A DNA stretch of 62,303 nucleotides from Kurthia zopfii (GCF_003143955.1 NZ_QFVS01000013.1:1-62303); one strand, 5' to 3'; counted from the stretch's first letter, positions 45,985-55,082 are shown. The notes: generated from the sequence alone by a model not told the origin. Made by a program: numbers and translations.

Positions 45985-46521
45985 TTATAATAGTGGCAAA
46001 TGTTCTAAATAAATAAGGTCATCACGATTTTTGGCATCGCCTTCAGCCAAAATTGCAGCACGGCAGACGACATTTCCGCCGGCTTTTTCAACGAGTGATT
46101 CCAGTGATTTAATCGATTCGCCCGTACTAATGACATCATCGATAATCGCGACTCTTTTACCTGCGATTTCCTGTGCATCAATACCGTCGAAATAGAGCAT
46201 TTGCGTTTGCTCGGTCGTGATTGAATTCACTTCAATCGAGAGCGGATCGACCATATAAGATTTTTGACTTTTACGTGCTACATAGAATTTACGGTGATAC
46301 AATGCGTCCGCAAGGCTTTGTGCAATTGGGATTCCCTTTGCTTCAGCAGTGACGATGACATCGAATTCCGGTAGTTTCTTTTGTAAAAGTGGTGTTACTT
46401 CACGCACAAGTTCCGCATCTCCTAAAAGGACGAAACTCGCGATTTTGATACCATTTGGCAATTCTATGATTGGCAAATCTCTCGTAAGATTTCCAACCGT
46501 CAATTGATAGTAGTTATTCAT
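45985..46521 (-). CDS. Phosphoribosyltransferase family protein (purine type)
   Basis: 178 residues of the type I PRTase fold: PRPP loop VAIIDDVISTGES near 125-137, flexible-loop lysine region ARKSQKSYM, hood around DVIVTAEAKGIPIAQ. It resembles adenine and xanthine phosphoribosyltransferases, which make a nucleotide from PRPP and a purine base. Base specificity cannot be fixed. ATG 46519-46521 follows AGGGGTG; no purine riboswitch was found in the 250-bp upstream gap. Confidence 0.85.
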   Translation of the reverse strand: MNNYYQLTVGNLTRDLPIIELPNGIKIASFVLLGDAELVREVTPLLQKKLPEFDVIVTAEAKGIPIAQSLADALYHRKFYVARKSQKSYMVDPLSIEVNSITTEQTQMLYFDGIDAQEIAGKRVAIIDDVISTGESIKSLESLVEKAGGNVVCRAAILAEGDAKNRDDLIYLEHLPLL

Positions 46522-46741
46522 TTTGCACCCCTGTAATAAATCTGAACGGCTCACATAAGCCTTCCTAATTTGATGAAAATATCCAAAATAAAAAGCATTT
46601 TAATAGCATTCCGCTAAAAAAATACTCGCCCAGACGTTCGACATAATTACTTTTTGCTTCACCATGGTTCATTCCATGTTACGTCAGTCGCAAAAGTAAG
46701 GAATGACATTATTTTATATGAAAAATCAAAAAATTGCAATT

Positions 46742-46772
46742 AAAAAGAGAACCTCAAAATAGAGATTCTCCG
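46742..46772 (-). terminator. Terminator of the aminotransferase gene
   Basis: Stem gagaacct / agattctc with an A run on the left, giving Us on the minus strand. Confidence 0.7.
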
Positions 46773-46777
46773 ATGTT

Positions 46778-47938
46778 TTATAATGTTGCTAATCGATTTA
46801 AAGCTTCTTGAATTAATTCTTCAGGTTGAACTAACGCAATTCGCACGTAATTTTTGCCTGATTGTCCGAAAATTGAACCCGGAACCATGACAACACCCGT
46901 TTTTTCAATGACATGATAGACAAAATCGATATCATTGAACTGTTGTTGAGGGTATTTCGCGTAAACGAACATGCCACCAGAAGAAGGTACGACATCCCAA
47001 CCGATTTCTTTTAAGCCGTTTGACAATAAATGATGTCTTTTCGAGAACACTTCACGTAATGATTCAGTAATTTCTTCTGCATTGTCGAGTGCGACACAAG
47101 CGGCATCTTGAATCGGTCTAAATGTACCGTAATCTAAATTAGATTTCAGCTCGCCAATAATTTGCACAAGTTCCGCATTTCCAGCGATATAGGCAATTCG
47201 TGCGCCAGCTAGGCTGAAACTTTTAGAAAGGGAGTTAATTTCGATGCCTAGATCCATTGCGCCATCTGCTTCTAAAAAACTGATTGGGCGATCGCCTTCG
47301 AAATAGAATTCTGAATAAGCCGCATCATGTAAAATAATAATATCATGCTTTTTAGCGAATTGAATGGCTTTATCAAAGAATGAAATACTTGGCATTGCTG
47401 GAACAGGGTTACCTGGTAAATTTAAAATCAGCAGTTTTGCACGTTTGCAAATATCTTCAGGAATCGCATTGAAGTCTGGTAAAAAATCATTTTCAGGCGT
47501 TAATGCCATATAATATGCTTCGGCCTGCGCCATATTTATGCCGGCTTCATATGCAACATATCCAGGATCCGTCGTTAAAACAACATCGCCCTTATTGCAA
47601 AGCGCCATCGGTAAGTGGACTAAACCTTCCTGCGAACCCATTGTCTGAATGATTTCCGTTTGAGGATCTAAAGTGACGTGACTGCGACGCTTGTAATAAT
47701 TCGCAACCGCTTCATTGAATTTGTCAGTACCACCTAAAGTGTAGCCATATGAATCAGCTAGTGCGGCTTGTTTCGATAACTCATTGCGCACAAGTTCAGC
47801 TGGTGGTAAATCGGGACTACCTAAACTTAAATCAACTAATGCAACACCTTCTGAAGCTTTTTTACGAGCTGCTCGTTTTAAATCACCGAAGATAGCTTTC
47901 GGGAATTTCGTCATTAATGTCGATCTTTCAATTGTCAT
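46778..47938 (-). CDS. Class I/II PLP-dependent aminotransferase
   Basis: 386 residues, fold type I aminotransferase of the LL-diaminopimelate-aminotransferase/DapX-like group. PLP lysine in SLSKSFSLAGARI, phosphate-binding region MGSQEGL, HDAAYSEF (pyridine N-contact Asp) and RIALV near the C-terminus. The usual NxPxNPTG is changed to NLPGNPVPA. Substrate unknown; the divergent metA gene with its SAM riboswitch does not share its promoter, so no link with methionine is claimed. ATG with AGGAGTG-like site upstream. Confidence 0.88.
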   Translation of the reverse strand: MTIERSTLMTKFPKAIFGDLKRAARKKASEGVALVDLSLGSPDLPPAELVRNELSKQAALADSYGYTLGGTDKFNEAVANYYKRRSHVTLDPQTEIIQTMGSQEGLVHLPMALCNKGDVVLTTDPGYVAYEAGINMAQAEAYYMALTPENDFLPDFNAIPEDICKRAKLLILNLPGNPVPAMPSISFFDKAIQFAKKHDIIILHDAAYSEFYFEGDRPISFLEADGAMDLGIEINSLSKSFSLAGARIAYIAGNAELVQIIGELKSNLDYGTFRPIQDAACVALDNAEEITESLREVFSKRHHLLSNGLKEIGWDVVPSSGGMFVYAKYPQQQFNDIDFVYHVIEKTGVVMVPGSIFGQSGKNYVRIALVQPEELIQEALNRLATL

Positions 47939-48301
47939 AGTTTATGCACTCCTTTGAATAAAATTTATGTATCTGAAATATATCTCATATTCTACCATAT
48001 ATTTTTGCTATATAACAGTAATATGAAATAGGACGTTGAAACATTAATTAGAAAATTGAAAATTTTACTTAAATATCAACAACCTAATATTCATAACGTT
48101 TATTATTATACCTGCATTTATACAACATATAAAAACTGTTATAAAACAGATTAATAATTAGAATTTTCTGAAAATACAACCTTTTAAATGAACTGTATAA
48201 AGTATTTCGGTATAGTAAATAACTGTGAATATTTGTTTGAATTGTCAGAAATCATTGCTAATGATTAAGCCTTCTGTTATGATAATGGGAATTAAATATT
48301 T
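47939..48301. other. Divergent intergenic region between the aminotransferase and metA
   Basis: About 360 bp of A/T-rich DNA. A promoter for the riboswitch transcript is likely: TTGCTA at about 48255 and TATGAT 17 bp on (48278-48283). No ORF seen. Confidence 0.45.
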
Positions 48302-48403
48302 CTTATCAAGAGAAGCAGAGGGATATGGCCCGTCGACGCTTCAGCAACCTCTGTTTACAGGAAGGTGCTAAATCCTACGGAAGTGTTACTTCTGAGCGAT
48401 AAG
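48302..48403 (+). promoter_or_regulatory. SAM-I riboswitch (S box)
   Basis: P1 arms cttatc (48302) and gataag (48398-48403) enclose the conserved core: AGAGAAGCAGAGGGA, GGCCC, CAGCAACC, AAGGTGCTAA and the P4 tctgag. S-adenosylmethionine binding would favour the downstream terminator and switch metA off. Confidence 0.95.
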
Positions 48404-48420
48404 ATGACGTTCGATTACTC

Positions 48421-48451
48421 AAACCTCATTCTTATTAGAATGAGGTTTTTA
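48421..48451 (+). terminator. Expression-platform terminator of the SAM riboswitch
   Basis: Stem aaacctcatt / aatgaggttt with loop cttattag and Ts lies just after the aptamer and 22 bp before metA. Confidence 0.9.
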
Positions 48452-48472
48452 TATTTTAAGGGGGAGCTACAT

Positions 48473-49381
48473 ATGCCAATCAATTTTCCGAATGGACTAC
48501 CAGCTACGGAGATTTTAGAAAAAGAGAAGATTTTTATTATGGATGAAGAGAGATCGACAAGCCAAAATATACGACCAATCAAAATACTAATTTTAAACTT
48601 AATGCCTGAAAAAGAAAAAACAGAGCTACAATTGCTTCGATTATTGGGGAATACGCCATTGCAAGTAGATGTGACTTTTTTAGATACAGCTACGCATGAA
48701 TCAAAAAATGTTAGTAAAAACCATTTGGATACTTTTTATACAACTTTCGAGCATATTAAGTCGAAGAAATATGATGGCATGATCATTACGGGCGCGCCAA
48801 TCGAACTTTTTGAATTCCATGAAGTTGATTTTTGGCAAGAACTTGTTGAAATTATGAACTGGACGAAAACAAATGTCACATCTGTTTTGAATATTTGTTG
48901 GGGAGCGCAGGCCGCATTGTTCCACCATTACGGCATTGGCAAATACCCACTTCCAGAAAAATGTTCAGGCATTTTCGATCATATCGTTCGTGATAGTACA
49001 GTTAATTTAATTCGCGGATTTAATGATGTGTATATCGCACCACATTCGCGTAATACCTCTGTTTCGGTTGAGGAAATTGAGGCACATCCCGAACTAGAAT
49101 TAATTTCTGAATCGGAAGAAGCGGGCGCATTCATCATCGTGTCAAAAGATCATAAGCAAATTATGATTACAGGGCATTTAGAGTATGATGCGGACACATT
49201 GAAGCAAGAATATGACCGTGATGTTGCGAAAGGCTTGGATCCAGAAGTGCCGAAAAATTACTTCCCGAATGATGATCCGACGAAAAAGCCGTTAAATCGC
49301 TGGCGTTCGCATACACATTTACTATTCTCAAACTGGCTGAATTACTATGTTTACCAAGAAACTCCGTATGAGTGGGAATAA
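48473..49381 (+). CDS. metA: Homoserine O-acetyltransferase
   Basis: 302 residues, MetA family. Acylates homoserine at the start of methionine synthesis. Catalytic Cys in [10 protein letters not shown] (about 142), and His/Glu in TGHLEYD. Residue 111 is Glu ([10 protein letters not shown]); in this family Glu at that position goes with acetyl-CoA and Gly (as in E. coli) with succinyl-CoA, so it should be an acetyltransferase. Controlled by the S-box riboswitch and terminator upstream. ATG at 48473 after GGGGGAG. Confidence 0.95.
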   Translation: MPINFPNGLPATEILEKEKIFIMDEERSTSQNIRPIKILILNLMPEKEKTELQLLRLLGNTPLQVDVTFLDTATHESKNVSKNHLDTFYTTFEHIKSKKYDGMIITGAPIELFEFHEVDFWQELVEIMNWTKTNVTSVLNICWGAQAALFHHYGIGKYPLPEKCSGIFDHIVRDSTVNLIRGFNDVYIAPHSRNTSVSVEEIEAHPELELISESEEAGAFIIVSKDHKQIMITGHLEYDADTLKQEYDRDVAKGLDPEVPKNYFPNDDPTKKPLNRWRSHTHLLFSNWLNYYVYQETPYEWE

Positions 49382-49410
49382 AATATTGTGCTATTAAAGG
49401 AGAGTTGAGC

Positions 49411-49545
49411 ATGCTACGAAATTTTTCGAAAGAGCAGAAATTAAAGTTATTTGCAAAGTCAGAACAAAACACAGTGAGAGCAAAAGACGGAACAATTGTA
49501 TCGCCTAAAAATGATCCATGGAGAACAACGCACAAAAGTAAGTAG
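49411..49545 (+). CDS. Small basic hypothetical protein, 44 residues
   Basis: MLRNFSKEQKLKLF... ends WRTTHKSK. Preceded by AAGGAGAG at nine bases, 29 bp after metA, and followed by a terminator, so it may share the metA transcript. It is too short for a family call. Basic and hydrophilic without a membrane segment. Confidence 0.6.
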   Translation: MLRNFSKEQKLKLFAKSEQNTVRAKDGTIVSPKNDPWRTTHKSK

Positions 49546-49549
49546 AGTA

Positions 49550-49582
49550 CGAAACTCATCTCACTCGAGGTGGGTTTTTTAT
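49550..49582 (+). terminator. Terminator after metA and the 44-residue ORF
   Basis: Stem aactcatctc / gaggtgggtt with six Ts. Confidence 0.8.
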
Positions 49583-49634
49583 TTCGAAATCATTTGTACT
49601 TTTGTATATAATAGAAGAAAAGGGAGGCGTTCAC

Positions 49635-50225
49635 ATGTATGTACCAAAACAATTTACAATGAAGCAATCCATCCGAGAATTCGTCCAACAGCATGGATTT
49701 GTAAATTTCATCACTTCTCAATCGGATGACTTAATGGCAACCCATACGCCATTGTTCTTATCAGAAGATGAGAAATTTCTAATTGGACATATTGCGAAAG
49801 CGAATCCACAAAGTCGCATGTTAAATGGTGTGAAGGCACTGGCGATTTTCAATGGTCCGCATGCTTTTATTACGCCCGATTGGTATGAAACTTCGGAAGC
49901 TGTGCCAACTTGGAATTATGAAGCCGTACATATTCATGGAATTGTGCAACCTTTAAGTAAAGAAGATTTGAAAAAGGCAGTTATTTCGCTAACGAAGAAA
50001 TATACTAACCCAAATGGCAACTATTCAATTGAAAATGTCAGCGAATCCTATATTAATGCACAATTGAAAGGCATTGTTGGGTTTCAAATTGAAATAAATA
50101 AAATTGAAGCAATCGAAAAACTAAATCAGCACCATCCCGACCAGCGCAATCAAAATGTCGCAAATGGTTTAAGGGAACGCAATCAAGGCGATGATCAAAT
50201 AATCGCTCGTAAAATGGAGAAATGA
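49635..50225 (+). CDS. paiB: PaiB-like FMN-binding protein
   Basis: 196 residues, FMN-binding split-barrel fold of the PaiB family, first described as a transcriptional repressor of sporulation and protease genes in B. subtilis. Seen: MYVPKQFTM, HIAKANPQSRM, FNGPHAFITPDWYE (a family hallmark), VPTWNYEAVHIHG and an Arg/His-rich end. paiA, its usual partner, is absent. It is followed eight bases later by the Tet/EF-G-like GTPase, likely co-transcribed. ATG 49635 follows GGGAGGCG. Confidence 0.88.
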   Translation: MYVPKQFTMKQSIREFVQQHGFVNFITSQSDDLMATHTPLFLSEDEKFLIGHIAKANPQSRMLNGVKALAIFNGPHAFITPDWYETSEAVPTWNYEAVHIHGIVQPLSKEDLKKAVISLTKKYTNPNGNYSIENVSESYINAQLKGIVGFQIEINKIEAIEKLNQHHPDQRNQNVANGLRERNQGDDQIIARKMEK

Positions 50226-50232
50226 GGCTATT

Positions 50233-52158
50233 ATGAACAAAACTATCGGTATATTTGCCCATGTTGATGCGGGGAAAACAACCTTTTCGGAGCAATTGCT
50301 CTATTATACGAAAAGTATTCGAGAGATGGGGCGAGTGGATCATCAAAATTCCCACCTCGACACGAATGAAATTGAACAGCAGCGAGGTATTACGATTTAT
50401 GCGGATCAAGCGACTTTTGCATTAAATGGTCATACGTATACGATGATTGATACACCAGGGCATGTCGATTTTTCGGCTGAAATGGAACGCTCGATTCTCG
50501 CACTTGATGCCGCCATCCTTTTATTAGATGGCACAGATGGTGTTCAAGGTCATACCGAAACAATCTGGGCTTTGCTTGAAAAACATAAAGTGCCGACGAT
50601 TCTATTTTCGAACAAAATGGATTTACAAGGTGCAGATGAAAGTTGGATTTTGCAGCAGCTTCAAAGTCGCCTTTCTCAAAATGTATGCCCTTTTTCAACT
50701 AGAAGTGAAGCAATTGAGCTTTTTGCATCGTTGGATGAGGAGCGTTTAGAGAGGTTTTTTGATGATGCAACAACGGAAGATGAGTGGCTGAATGATTTGT
50801 CGGAAGCGTTCATGAATCGACAATTGTACCCGGTGTTTTATGGAGCGGCGTTGAAAGGGGGAGGGATCCAACATTTCCTAGATCAATTGGATGTATTGCT
50901 AAATCCTCTATTTGACGAAAAAGCCCCTTTAAATGCTTCCATTTATAAAATTCGACATATCGAACAAAATCAGCGAATCGCATTTGTGAAAATTCATGCG
51001 GGTGAAATCAAAATTCGACAACAGATTGAACTAGATGACGAGATTTTCAAAATTACGCAAATTCGTCAATATAATGGTTTGAAATTCACGGAGCAGCAAT
51101 CGGCAAAAGCAGGGGAAGTTGTGGCAATTGTCGGATTGAAAAATGCTCGTGTCGGCATGAATCTGAATAATGCGTATGATTATGCTGCTCAAATGATTCC
51201 GACGATGCGCGCAAAAGTGAATAGTAAATCGTCACGTCATCCAAAGGAAATACTTGAGAACTTTAGACTTTTAGAGGCAGAAGATCCAGCGCTATCATTG
51301 GATTGGCAAGAAGAAATGCAAGAAATGACTGTAAATATAATGGGCAAAATTCAATTAGAAGTATTGGCTCAAGTTGTATACGATCGATTTGGAGAAGAAG
51401 TTGAATTTGAAAATCCGACGATTATTTACAAGGAAACAATCTCTGATCAAGTGATTGGTTTCGGCCATTTCGATCCGCTTCACCATTATGCAGAAGTCCA
51501 TCTAAAGATTATGCCGAATGAATTAGGGAAAGGCATCAAAGTGAATAAAACATGCCATCCGAATGTTTTGACACCAAGTTTGCAAAATTTAATTGAACAG
51601 TATTTGATAGAAGGCGGACATCATGGCATTTTGACAGGTTCTGAAATAACGGATTTATCAATTGATATAATTAATGGCAGTGCGCATCAAAAACATACGG
51701 CTGGTGGCGATTTTAGAGAAGCGACTTTGCGCGCTTTACGTCAAGGTTTAGAGCAGGCTGAAAATATTTTACTGGAGCCTGTTTATCGTTTCAAAATGAA
51801 GGCGGGTATTGATTTACTAGGTAAGATGATGACGGATTTACAACAGATGCAGGCTACGATTGATGTGCCTGAAACAGAGGCTGAATTTGCGATTCTAAGT
51901 GGAATAGTGCCGGTTTCAACAATGCTGGATTATCCAGCGAAATTTGCGGCATATACGAGTGGTCGTGGTAGTTTACAACTTGTCGTTTCGGGCTATATGC
52001 CTTGCCACAACTCGAAGGAAGTCGTCGAACAGCGTGGCTATCGTAAAGCTGCGGATCCGAAATATAGTTCAAATTCGGTATTCTGTGTCAAAGGGAAGAA
52101 AGTAACAGTTCCTTGGGATGAAGCGATTTATTCGATGGATTTGAATACAGAATATTAA
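50233..52158 (+). CDS. TetM/EF-G-like translational GTPase (uncharacterised subgroup)
   Basis: 641 residues, length of ribosomal protection proteins. G domain: AHVDAGKTT, DTPGHVDF, NKMD; the effector EQQRGITI is typical of EF-G/Tet(M). The domain IV loop that in Tet(M) reads SPVST is here SAHQKHTAGGDFREA, so binding at the tetracycline site is not assured. C-terminus ends VFCVKGKKVTVPWDEA. It may rescue or protect ribosomes, but a tetracycline-resistance role is unproven. TTG/ATG choice: ATG 50233 with a weak site; probably coupled to paiB. Confidence 0.85.
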   Translation: MNKTIGIFAHVDAGKTTFSEQLLYYTKSIREMGRVDHQNSHLDTNEIEQQRGITIYADQATFALNGHTYTMIDTPGHVDFSAEMERSILALDAAILLLDGTDGVQGHTETIWALLEKHKVPTILFSNKMDLQGADESWILQQLQSRLSQNVCPFSTRSEAIELFASLDEERLERFFDDATTEDEWLNDLSEAFMNRQLYPVFYGAALKGGGIQHFLDQLDVLLNPLFDEKAPLNASIYKIRHIEQNQRIAFVKIHAGEIKIRQQIELDDEIFKITQIRQYNGLKFTEQQSAKAGEVVAIVGLKNARVGMNLNNAYDYAAQMIPTMRAKVNSKSSRHPKEILENFRLLEAEDPALSLDWQEEMQEMTVNIMGKIQLEVLAQVVYDRFGEEVEFENPTIIYKETISDQVIGFGHFDPLHHYAEVHLKIMPNELGKGIKVNKTCHPNVLTPSLQNLIEQYLIEGGHHGILTGSEITDLSIDIINGSAHQKHTAGGDFREATLRALRQGLEQAENILLEPVYRFKMKAGIDLLGKMMTDLQQMQATIDVPETEAEFAILSGIVPVSTMLDYPAKFAAYTSGRGSLQLVVSGYMPCHNSKEVVEQRGYRKAADPKYSSNSVFCVKGKKVTVPWDEAIYSMDLNTEY

Positions 52159-52207
52159 AAGGAAGTACTTTAATTATGTGACAATAATTAAAGTACTTTT
52201 TAATTAC
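52157..52207 (+). terminator. Terminator after the Tet-like GTPase
   Basis: Stem aaagtactttaatta / taattaaagtacttt with a ttgtcac-type loop and five Ts. Confidence 0.85.
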
Positions 52208-52303
52208 ATAAATTGTTTACCAATTCGAAAAACATATGTTAAATATATGCTTAAATTGGGTATCTATAGAAATATAAACAAATTATTGGAGGAGGTCGAG
52301 AAG

Positions 52304-53590
52304 TTGCTTAAATATGAAGTAGTCATTATTGGGGGCGGAAGTAGCGGTGTGGAAGCGGCACTTTATGCGCGTTCGCTGGGCATGAAAGTTGCAATTATTG
52401 AAAAATTCCGTTGGGGCGGAAGAAAAGTACATGCGGGGCTGTTTAAAGCAAAACAACTGCAAAAATGTGCAAATGTTGCATTAAGTCTACGTGAAGCGAG
52501 TTCGAGCGGATTTGATATTTCATCCTTTGAAGTAGATTATTCTCGACTTCAAAACAAGATGTTTTCGAACGCGATGAAGCATGCAAGTCGCATTTATTCG
52601 GAGTTGATCACCGCAGGCGTCGATTGCTACGCGGGCGAAGCTAGTGTTGATGTGAATCAAATTATTCGTATTGAAAATCAGGCCATGCGCGCAGAAAATA
52701 TTATACTTGCTACTGGTTCTAAAGAGAAAATCCCTGATCTTGATGGCTTATCAAAAAAGGATTTTCTAACAATCGACCAACTATATGAACTAAATGAGCT
52801 ACCCCATGAGGTGACGATTATTGGAGGAGGATTGACTGCAGCCGAAACCGCGTTGAGTCTAGCGCCATTGGGAACAATTGTGACAATTCTCGAAAATGAT
52901 AAAGATCTCATGTTGCAAGAAGATGCGGAAGTGCGTTATATGATGAAAAAACAGTTAGCGGCATTAAATGTTACGATGCTTCCGAATCAAAAAAATATGC
53001 GCGCAACTAATGGCAAAGTTATGCTCGATGACATTCCGATTCATCATGAACATTTACTAATTGCATGTGGAACAGTGGGGAATTTCGAAATTGCACGTGA
53101 TTTACAAGTCGAAATCGCAAATACGTATATAAAAGTAAATCAAAATAATCAAACGACTGAAGATAATATTTATGCAATTGGCAGTGTGACAAAGTCGAGT
53201 CAATCAGCGGCTAAAAAAGTTATTCATCACATTTTACAAACAACTATTCCCTATAAACCTCAAATTGAAGTGATGCGAATTCACTCAACACCACCAATTT
53301 TAACGGTTGGAATGAATGAAAATGAACTGCATGAACAAGTAGATGTTTTCAAAGGGACAGTTGAAATGCTTTCGGAAGAAGTGTCATTTGAATGGTGTAA
53401 AAGCATGGTCAAAATTTTAATAGATCAAGAATTTGGAGAAATACTTGGCGCAGTCATTATTGGGGAAAACGCCAATGAAATCATGACGAAACTTGTGAAA
53501 TTGATTCAGTCTGAAGGGACGATTGAGGATTTTCATCAAATGATTCCTTCAATCAGTGTGGATCAGCCAAAAAGAAATAAAATTGTCTGA
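52304..53590 (+). CDS. Dihydrolipoyl-dehydrogenase-like protein lacking the redox site
   Basis: 428 residues. Two Rossmann motifs (VVIIGGGSSGVEAALYA at 6-22 and IIGGGLTAAETAL) and ATGSKEKIP give the pyridine-nucleotide-disulfide-oxidoreductase fold. The usual GGTCLNVGCIPSK reads GGRKVHAGLFKAK (38-50), so both catalytic cysteines are Lys41 and Leu46. The FAD aspartate in YAIGD is Ser (YAIGS), and the C-terminal His-Pro...Glu reads IPSIS. It cannot run normal lipoamide chemistry. TTG start 52304 lies eight bases after GGAGGAGG. Followed by a lipoyl-fold/E3-binding protein, 12 bp downstream. Confidence 0.88.
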   Translation: MLKYEVVIIGGGSSGVEAALYARSLGMKVAIIEKFRWGGRKVHAGLFKAKQLQKCANVALSLREASSSGFDISSFEVDYSRLQNKMFSNAMKHASRIYSELITAGVDCYAGEASVDVNQIIRIENQAMRAENIILATGSKEKIPDLDGLSKKDFLTIDQLYELNELPHEVTIIGGGLTAAETALSLAPLGTIVTILENDKDLMLQEDAEVRYMMKKQLAALNVTMLPNQKNMRATNGKVMLDDIPIHHEHLLIACGTVGNFEIARDLQVEIANTYIKVNQNNQTTEDNIYAIGSVTKSSQSAAKKVIHHILQTTIPYKPQIEVMRIHSTPPILTVGMNENELHEQVDVFKGTVEMLSEEVSFEWCKSMVKILIDQEFGEILGAVIIGENANEIMTKLVKLIQSEGTIEDFHQMIPSISVDQPKRNKIV

Positions 53591-53602
53591 AGGAGGGAGC
53601 TT

Positions 53603-54034
53603 ATGACTTTTCAAATAAAAATGCCTCGATTGGGACTTTTTATGAAAGAGGGAAAAGTGGCAGAGTGGTATAAATCGATTGGTGAATATGTTGAGTCAGG
53701 GGAAACAATCTGCCTTGTCACAAACGGTACTCACTTTTGTGAAATTGTTTCTAATTTTGATGGATACGTCTGTACGATGGTGAATATGGATGAAGTAACG
53801 CCTGTTCAATCAGTTATTGTAGAACTTGATGACAAACCTGTTCAGATGGATACGGCAGAAGAATATTATATTGAAATCGCTCCTCATCAATTTCAACTTA
53901 TTACACCGATTGCTAAAAAAATGGCGCAAAAATACAAAATTGACGTTTCAACATTGATTGGTTCTGGTGAAGGTGGCGAAATCACAAAAAATGATGTGAG
54001 ACATGTTATTGATCAAATAGAAGCAGCAACTTAG
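53603..54034 (+). CDS. Lipoyl-fold plus E3-binding domain protein, no lipoyl lysine and no catalytic domain
   Basis: 143 residues. Residues 1-75 match the lipoyl/biotinyl fold (IKMPRLGLFMKEGKVAEWY, GDEV-like GEYV). The DKA turn that carries the lipoylated lysine reads NGTHF, so Thr43 replaces Lys. Residues about 97-140 (TPIAKKMAQKYKIDVSTLIGSGEGGEITKNDVRHVI) are a good peripheral-subunit (E3)-binding domain. The acyltransferase domain of E2 is absent. It starts after GGAGGGAG, 12 bp after the E3-like gene, so both are one operon ended at 54041. Confidence 0.88.
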   Translation: MTFQIKMPRLGLFMKEGKVAEWYKSIGEYVESGETICLVTNGTHFCEIVSNFDGYVCTMVNMDEVTPVQSVIVELDDKPVQMDTAEEYYIEIAPHQFQLITPIAKKMAQKYKIDVSTLIGSGEGGEITKNDVRHVIDQIEAAT

Positions 54035-54040
54035 GACGAA

Positions 54041-54072
54041 TGACCTTTCTTTCAGAAGAAAGGTTTTTATTT
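54041..54072 (+). terminator. Terminator after the E3-like/lipoyl-like pair
   Basis: Stem acctttctt / aagaaaggt with loop tcag and five Ts. Confidence 0.75.
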
Positions 54073-54125
54073 GTATGAAAAAGGGAAATGATAATAAATG
54101 TAGCTATTTTTAAGGAGGTTTTCAA

Positions 54126-55031
54126 ATGGGCAACTTATCAACTAAAACGAAAGAGTTCATTGAAAAAGAGAGAAGAAGAGAACCTTTTCAATCATTGACG
54201 AAAGAAGAAAAAGAGATCTGGTTCTTACAACATACTGGCACGACGAATGACGCACATATCGATTATAAAGAAGATATTCAAATACCAGCTAGAGATGGCC
54301 ATATGTTGAATGCGACGATTATTTATCCGAACGCAGAAACAAAGCGGCCGACACTTCTATGGTTTACAGGTAGTCTATTTTTAACGAGTAATTATGAGCA
54401 TATCGAAAATAAATTAAGGGAAACTGCCATTACGTGTAATATGACTGTTATTGCAGTTTCCTATCGTATGGAACCGTTCCCGACACCTTTAAATGACTGT
54501 ATTGATGCGATTGAATGGGCGCATACGAATGCGGAATTATTCCATTCACTACCAGATGAAATGGTCGTTTGTGGCGATGGTTTCGGCGCTTCATTAGTCG
54601 CTTCCATCGAACAGCAAATTCAACATACGCATGATTTTATTAAAGCAATTTGCTTATTTTACCCAGCGGTTGATCCATTTTTATTAACGGATTCAAAACG
54701 TGCTTACGGTGAAGGGTTTTTACTAGAAACCGAGTGGTTACAAGCCTTTTACACACAGATGACAGAGCATCGTGAGCCGAATGCGACAATCGCTCCGCTG
54801 CATGGATTGGATTTTTCAAATCATTGTCCAACGTTTATTATGAAAGCAGAGTTTGATCCACTACGAGATGAAGCGATTTTATATGAACATAAATTAGAGA
54901 ATGCGGGCGTAAAAGTTTTGAGAAAAACGGAAGAAAATACGATTCACGGCTTTTTCGCTGTTGGTGGATTAAATGAAAAACAAACGACGCAAATCATTCA
55001 TGATATTGACCATTTCTTGAAATCATTATAA
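54126..55031 (+). CDS. HSL-type alpha/beta hydrolase without the nucleophile serine
   Basis: 301 residues, alpha/beta hydrolase of the hormone-sensitive-lipase/acetyl esterase type. The oxyanion HGGG reads FTGS. The nucleophile elbow GDSAGG reads GDGFGAS, so the serine is Gly. The acid (FDPLRDE) and base (IHGFF) motifs persist. Either a pseudoenzyme or one using a nearby residue. It has its own ribosome site (AAGGAGG) and follows a terminator, so it is a separate transcript from the upstream pair. Confidence 0.85.
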   Translation: MGNLSTKTKEFIEKERRREPFQSLTKEEKEIWFLQHTGTTNDAHIDYKEDIQIPARDGHMLNATIIYPNAETKRPTLLWFTGSLFLTSNYEHIENKLRETAITCNMTVIAVSYRMEPFPTPLNDCIDAIEWAHTNAELFHSLPDEMVVCGDGFGASLVASIEQQIQHTHDFIKAICLFYPAVDPFLLTDSKRAYGEGFLLETEWLQAFYTQMTEHREPNATIAPLHGLDFSNHCPTFIMKAEFDPLRDEAILYEHKLENAGVKVLRKTEENTIHGFFAVGGLNEKQTTQIIHDIDHFLKSL

Positions 55032-55082
55032 AAAAATAGGCATAATCCATTCGTATAGGAGTGGATTATGCCTATTTATTGT
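55028..55082. terminator. Bidirectional terminator
   Basis: Stem ataggcataatcca / tggattatgcctat between convergent genes. Confidence 0.9.

Noticed and set aside
46522-46777. Purine riboswitch upstream of the phosphoribosyltransferase
   Set aside because: The conserved TATA...and loop-loop sequences of the purine aptamer are absent; a PurR box was also weak.
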